Below, piece after piece: positions 60,583-64,000 of a DNA stretch of 64,000 nt; the stretch's first letter is position 1; each line of letters starts with the position of its first letter. The stretch spans positions 124,001 through 188,000 of the forward strand of contig NZ_JBMIRR010000025.1 in NCBI RefSeq assembly GCF_049195245.1, written 5' to 3'. Below the pieces are notes generated by a model. That model did not search any database. It was not told where the DNA came from and worked only from the letters and a program-made list of their open reading frames with translations. Source of the DNA: Arenimonas sp049195245 (lineage in GTDB: Bacteria; Pseudomonadota; Gammaproteobacteria; Xanthomonadales; Xanthomonadaceae). The translations under genes were made by a program, and so were the position numbers.

Positions 60583-61218
60583 CTAGAGTGTCTCACGAAG
60601 CCATTGCTGCTTGGCTTCGTCCGACAGTGTGGAATTCTCGACGGCCTGCTTGAACGTCCAGCGCGTGCTCGTGGGTGCTTTGGCCGCCGAGCGCGCCAGG
60701 ACCACTCGCCGGTTACTTTGAAACAACCAGGCGCTGACGGCCTCCACGCTCTCGTTGAGCGCGCAAGAAAAGGCGTTGAGCAGACGTTGAGGCACCGGCG
60801 GCAAGATCATGTGCTCCTCAAACAGAGCCAGGATTGACTCGTCGATCCCCAGGCTCATCGTCCACGCGGCCTGTTGGCCGCGCGCACGGAACGCCGCCTC
60901 CACGCGCTGGATCTGGTCACGTGTCGCGCCGGCCGATCGCACTGGCGCCGCTGCGGCCGCTGCTCCGAAGTGATCTTGCTTTTGGCTCACCCGCTGCAGG
61001 TGGCTCATGGTGTTGCTCACCAAGTGGTCTTCCTCCTCCGCGGCCAGCGGCTCGCTGCCGACCAGCACCGTCGCCGCCCATTCAAGGGCAAATTCGACGA
61101 TCTCCTTCTCGAGCTGAGGGTACTTTTCGGTCCATTCGTCCACCAAGGTCTTGGACGGACGGTCTGCCGCTGCGGCGAAGGCCCCGAGGACGTTGTCGAG
61201 AGTATTCTTGTGGCTCAT
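60583..61218 (-). CDS. Unrecognised 211-residue protein between a sigma factor and an ImmA-helicase
   Basis: A soluble, mainly helical protein with no recognised domain. The N-terminus (LDNVLGAFAAAADRPSK, then WTEKYPQLEKEIVEFALEWA) and C-terminus (SVEAVSAWLFQSNRR, WTFKQAVENSTLSDEAKQQW) resemble regulator-like helices seen near ImmA proteases. An Ala-rich linker lies at about residues 84-92. It overlaps the sigma gene by four bases (ATGA). ImmA/IrrE proteases usually cleave a repressor encoded beside them, so this protein is the obvious candidate substrate and may be an anti-sigma factor. That is inference. Confidence 0.6.
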   Translation of the reverse strand: MSHKNTLDNVLGAFAAAADRPSKTLVDEWTEKYPQLEKEIVEFALEWAATVLVGSEPLAAEEEDHLVSNTMSHLQRVSQKQDHFGAAAAAAPVRSAGATRDQIQRVEAAFRARGQQAAWTMSLGIDESILALFEEHMILPPVPQRLLNAFSCALNESVEAVSAWLFQSNRRVVLARSAAKAPTSTRWTFKQAVENSTLSDEAKQQWLRETL

Positions 61219-61979
61219 AGATCTTTCCTTTCACCAAGCGCTTTGGCGACCTTGCCGACCCACTCGCGAACGGTGCGATCGGAGACGCCCAGCTGCTGTG
61301 CAATTTTGGGTTGGGTTCGTTGCAGCACGCGCCAGAGCAAGTACGCTTCGACGGCCTTTTTGGGCAGATCGGACAGGCGGCGCTGGAGGGCTTCGAGTTC
61401 TTCGCGGGCCAGGGCACGGGCTTCGGGCTCGAACTCCACGTCCGGCGGATCGCGGTCAGCCTCGATCAACTTGCCTTCGCTGTCGTAGTTCTGGTCGAGA
61501 TTTTCCAGAGCCAGCTCGAGGTTGCGCGCCCAGGGGTGGTGCCGCGAGCGCATGGCATCGATCGAACGAGCCAGTAGGTACGAAGAGAAGCGTCGGATGC
61601 CATACTCCAAGCCCGGATCCTTGCGTTCTACGCTCTTAAGCACGCTCTCGAAGATCAGCTGCTGGTGATCGAGCAGGTCGTCATCGGAGATGCCGTACAA
61701 CCGGCGCATGCGGGAGGCTATCATCGGGGTGGCGGCCTTGACCAAGGCCTCGAACGCCGCCCAGTGAAGCTCCATGTCTCCGGCGTCATGGCCTGCACAT
61801 ACGCTGTAAAGCAACGCTTCGGCCCGCAAATCTTTATCTCGTGCCGCTTGCTTGAGGCGGGCCAGTCGCTGATCGCGGCTAAGCGCTTCAAGCGCGTCGA
61901 TTTGGCTTACCACTTCGGGGAGTCGGCCCTGGGGCGGCTTCCCTAGTTCGATGTCGGGTGGTTCTAGGTCAGCTTTCAT
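61215..61979 (-). CDS. Sigma-70-like (ECF-type) transcription factor of the island
   Basis: A 254-residue protein. Region 2-like helices include YGISDDDLLDHQQLIFESVLKS and RRFSSYLLARSIDAMRSR. Region 4 has a helix-turn-helix: KAVEAYLLWRVLQRTQPKIAQQLGVSDRTVREWV. A ~70-residue N-terminal extension lacks similarity to housekeeping sigma factors. The ATG at 61979 has GGAGGA about ten bases upstream; the ATG at 62021 has none. It heads a three-gene operon and lies downstream of two exact and one near copy of a promoter-like motif also found before the Ubl operon, suggesting autoregulation. Confidence 0.75.
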   Translation of the reverse strand: MKADLEPPDIELGKPPQGRLPEVVSQIDALEALSRDQRLARLKQAARDKDLRAEALLYSVCAGHDAGDMELHWAAFEALVKAATPMIASRMRRLYGISDDDLLDHQQLIFESVLKSVERKDPGLEYGIRRFSSYLLARSIDAMRSRHHPWARNLELALENLDQNYDSEGKLIEADRDPPDVEFEPEARALAREELEALQRRLSDLPKKAVEAYLLWRVLQRTQPKIAQQLGVSDRTVREWVGKVAKALGERKDL

Positions 61980-62107
61980 GCGGCTATTTTCCTCCAGGCT
62001 TCCCGACCTCTTCGAATGCAAGACCGGACCATCCGATCTGATGCCTTACGCGGTAGCGGTAGGCCCAGGGGCCAGCGTCGAACGCGCAATGGGGTCGTTA
62101 CCCCTTC

Positions 62108-62136
62108 AGTCGAAGCATGGGGGAAAAAACCGGAAG
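62108..62136 (-). promoter_or_regulatory. Candidate sigma-factor promoter P1 upstream of the sigma operon
   Basis: Minus strand: CTTCCGG (62136-62130), a 17-base spacer beginning TTTTTT, then CGACT (62112-62108). It is identical in both boxes, spacer length and T tract to the Ubl-operon motif at 57135-57163. It lies about 130 bases upstream of the sigma ATG. Confidence 0.65.
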
Positions 62137-62174
62137 TCATTACCGGCGCCCCGAACCTGAACGAGCATACCCTC

Positions 62175-62203
62175 CGTCGAGCCCAGGGCGAAGCAACCGG
62201 AAG
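62175..62203 (-). promoter_or_regulatory. Near copy of the promoter motif (P2)
   Basis: CTTCCGG (62203-62197), 17-base spacer, then CGACG (62179-62175), one mismatch from CGACT. A second CTTCCGG in the opposite direction at 62206-62212 makes CCGGAAG-CC-CTTCCGG palindromic here. It starts 67 bases upstream of P1. Confidence 0.45.
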
Positions 62204-62240
62204 CCCTTCCGGCCCCCGGCGATCGGGGCGTCGACCAGCC

Positions 62241-62269
62241 AGTCGAGGCCGCCTTCCAGAAGCCGGAAG
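62241..62269 (-). promoter_or_regulatory. Candidate sigma-factor promoter P3
   Basis: CTTCCGG (62269-62263), exactly 17 bases, then CGACT (62245-62241) on the minus strand. The spacer lacks the T tract of P1. It starts 66 bases upstream of P2, so the three copies form a regular array in the gap before the sigma gene. Confidence 0.55.
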
Positions 62270-62387
62270 AGCCCCCTGCCCGTCTTACTCGACCGGGTCC
62301 GGACCCCCGGCTCGGGCCTGCTCCAGCGGCCGCCTAGCCATCGCCCAAGGGCTGCGTTCCTATCTAGCCGCCCCCCGGCCCCTAAGC

Positions 62388-62543
62388 ATGAACGAAGCAC
62401 TGGTAGAGCTGCTGCTCAGCGGGCGTCCGGAAGAGGTCCAACATCCCGCAGTTACGCACCCAGCCGAGATTGACGAGGGATTGGACTACCGGCTGATTGC
62501 TCGGACGCAGTTCCGCCGCGGCGGCGTAGGCCGGTATCGTTAA
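62388..62543 (+). CDS. Possible 51-residue ORF in the island's 600-base gap
   Basis: ATG at 62388 opens MNEALVELLLSGRPEE and ends GVGRYR before a TAA at 62541. It is the only plus-strand ORF of note in the island and has no clear ribosome-binding site or family. The gap 61980-62582 otherwise holds only the promoter-like repeats; from 62270 to 62387 I see nothing. Confidence 0.2.
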   Translation: MNEALVELLLSGRPEEVQHPAVTHPAEIDEGLDYRLIARTQFRRGGVGRYR

Positions 62544-62582
62544 CAATATCCCGCCAGACCTTCTCGACTGGTACAGGCAGCA

Positions 62583-64000
62583 TCACTCTGAGCCGACCAG
62601 GATCTGCAAACGGAACCTCGCGCACCACGCTTCGGCACGTTTTCTTGCGCCTGGCCTTATGAAATTAACGACGCACGGCAGGTTTCCGCCGCAATCGTCG
62701 TACCGCAGCGTAATCAAGTATCCATGCGGCATGTGACTGTGAAGAAAGCGAATCGGAACGCCCTGTTGTCTCGCGAACTCAGAAGCAGTTGCGTGTTTCT
62801 CGAAGAACTTTGAAAGCTTTTTTTTGGACGACGTGCAAAGCCGAGCTTTGCGATCGAGCCCTAGCGAAAACAGCGTGGCCCTAGCCTCCCGATAATCTAG
62901 CCCGAAGACCTCCTGCGTATGCTGGAGCAGACTTCGAACTCTGCCTTCGCGCCTCTTCTTCTTCGCTTGAGATAGCAGATCACTTTCCAAGTAAAGACAG
63001 CGAATCGAACGGTGTCCGGAACAGAAGACGGTCGTTCTCCCGTCTCTAATCGAAGCAACAAGTGCGACCTTGTCCTCCAACGTCGGTAGCGTGGAATACA
63101 GGTACTCCGTCACCGCGATCCGTCCAGCGTTGTTACGGCAAATCCTGGCGTGCTTGCAAACATCCCTCTCGAAGCGCTCGACGTCTTCCGAAGAAAGCGA
63201 TCCTTCGACGGTTGTCAGGTACTCCGCCGGCAGATGTTCGTCTTGCCGGAGCACCTTCAGCAGCTTGTGAGGAACTCCGAGCTCACGAGAGACTGACCTA
63301 GCTTCGCGTAGCGGGTGCCGGGACAACTTGACCTGGCGAAGCTTCTCTATGTCAACCACCAGCCTCCCCTTTCTCGTCTTCCCCACCACCGTCCAGCTGA
63401 GCCTGCCCTTCCGGAACCAGCGCATCGCGCCGTACGCAGGAATGCCAAGTATCCCAGCAGCTTCATTTGTCGAAATGAAGCGTTGTGGAGGCAGTAACCG
63501 TTCGAGTGAAGCATCTCTGATAAATACCGGCATTTCGCGCCATTCCAATCGCCCATAGGCAAGTGCCTCCTTAACGACAAAACGAAGCTGGTGCTTCCGT
63601 TCGCGCGCATTCTTGTAGAGAAGGTAAAACAGCCAGTAGAACGCCCACTGGAAATTGTCGGTGTACCTAGTCTTCGGCACCTGCAGCTTGGCCCAGGTAT
63701 CGCAGAACGAGTGAAATTCTGCAGGCCAATTCGAAAGTATCCGTCCTATCTGGGGAAGATGAGGAACCACTCGAAGTTCTGAACCCTTTACTCTTGAACC
63801 ACACGCGATCGTTGTCATAACTCCGGCAAGTCCAACGAACAACCTGCACAACAGGTCCAAGTCCATAGCAAGGAGGCTTCGAACGGGCATCTTCAGCGAC
63901 GCCGCCAACGAGATTGATTTGCGGCTGCCCGTAGTTTTAGCCCAAAGGATCTCAGATATTGCAACGAGCTCAGCGGAAGCAGGTTCGGAGGGCGCACTGC
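62583..64000 (-). CDS. TniQ-like protein, 5' end beyond the window
   Basis: The frame is open from the right edge to a TGA at 62583, at least 472 codons. A TTG at 63908 could start it, but readable codons continue upstream. IGRILSNWPAEFHSFCD followed by a Trp/Tyr-rich helix, then FISTNEAAGILGIPAYGAMRWFRKGRL (helix-turn-helix) and two further HTH-like stretches (ARSVSRELGVPHKLLKVLR, EFARQQGVPIRFLHSHM), recall the C-terminal part of long TniQ/TnsD-type proteins of Tn7-like elements. The gene is visibly less G+C-rich than the backbone, suggesting transfer. The N-terminal zinc motif and any TnsABC lie outside. Function moderately supported. Confidence 0.5.
   Translation of the reverse strand, partial: SAPSEPASAELVAISEILWAKTTGSRKSISLAASLKMPVRSLLAMDLDLLCRLFVGLAGVMTTIACGSRVKGSELRVVPHLPQIGRILSNWPAEFHSFCDTWAKLQVPKTRYTDNFQWAFYWLFYLLYKNARERKHQLRFVVKEALAYGRLEWREMPVFIRDASLERLLPPQRFISTNEAAGILGIPAYGAMRWFRKGRLSWTVVGKTRKGRLVVDIEKLRQVKLSRHPLREARSVSRELGVPHKLLKVLRQDEHLPAEYLTTVEGSLSSEDVERFERDVCKHARICRNNAGRIAVTEYLYSTLPTLEDKVALVASIRDGRTTVFCSGHRSIRCLYLESDLLSQAKKKRREGRVRSLLQHTQEVFGLDYREARATLFSLGLDRKARLCTSSKKKLSKFFEKHATASEFARQQGVPIRFLHSHMPHGYLITLRYDDCGGNLPCVVNFIRPGARKRAEAWCARFRLQILVGSE

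Noticed and set aside
62427..62433. A fifth CTTCCGG box
   Set aside because: The expected second box 17 bases away reads AGAGC on the plus strand, so only one half of the motif is present.
62388..62543. A real small gene in the gap before the TniQ-like gene
   Set aside because: No ribosome-binding site, no family resemblance, opposite strand to every other island gene; kept only as a low-confidence feature.

Overview
The window is about 64 kb of high-G+C DNA from a gammaproteobacterium. The gene set (a lexA-imuA-imuB-dnaE2 SOS cassette, Ku/LigD beside a second ATP-dependent ligase cluster, a TonB-dependent receptor, alanine-rich lipoproteins, heavy use of ATGA start/stop overlaps) is typical of the Xanthomonadaceae/Lysobacteraceae (Lysobacter, Luteimonas, Pseudoxanthomonas). 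The genus is inferred from gene content only. No tRNA, rRNA or CRISPR array was seen.

Region 1 (1-51.05 kb) is chromosomal backbone unusually rich in DNA repair and oxidative-stress genes. It holds the 5' end of an S9 peptidase, an ABC1 kinase, a ferritin-like protein, the large catalase KatE, the SOS mutagenesis operon lexA-imuA-imuB-dnaE2 (13.6-7.8 kb, minus strand), two cell-wall enzymes, a MrfA/MrfB-like repair pair with a DUF72 protein (19.7-23.9 kb), a GGDEF protein, OsmC, and a six-gene minus-strand run Ku-LigD-exonuclease-ligase-DEXH helicase-PdeM (36.2-26.9 kb) in which nearly all neighbours overlap. The DEXH helicase has an in-frame TGA at codon 37. A DNA-deoxyinosine glycosylase, an EcsC protein, a TonB-dependent receptor operon, three TonB-C-like secreted proteins, two Zn-alcohol dehydrogenases, a sugar dehydrogenase and a Sel1-repeat protein follow. 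Three palindromic elements lie in this part, one of them inside the dnaE2 reading frame.

Region 2 (51.05-64 kb) is a defence island with every recognised gene on the minus strand. In order of transcription it holds a TniQ-like protein cut by the window edge, a sigma-70-like factor, an unrecognised 211-residue protein, a 1120-residue fusion of an ImmA/IrrE metalloprotease with a UvrD helicase and a Cys-rich PD-(D/E)XK-like tail, a ubiquitin-like conjugation operon in Ubl-E2-JAB-E1 order (BilABCD-like), and a Septu-like ATPase/HNH pair. A 468-base gene-free stretch with three direct repeats separates it from the backbone.

The most interesting observation is a promoter-like motif, CTTCCGG-N17-CGACT on the minus strand. 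It occurs exactly upstream of the ubiquitin-like operon and twice upstream of the sigma-factor operon, plus one near copy, always in the orientation of the downstream genes. I infer that the island's own sigma factor drives itself and the conjugation system. The 211-residue protein may be an anti-sigma factor or repressor, and the ImmA-UvrD fusion may be a DNA-triggered protease that relieves it. That regulatory model is a hypothesis.
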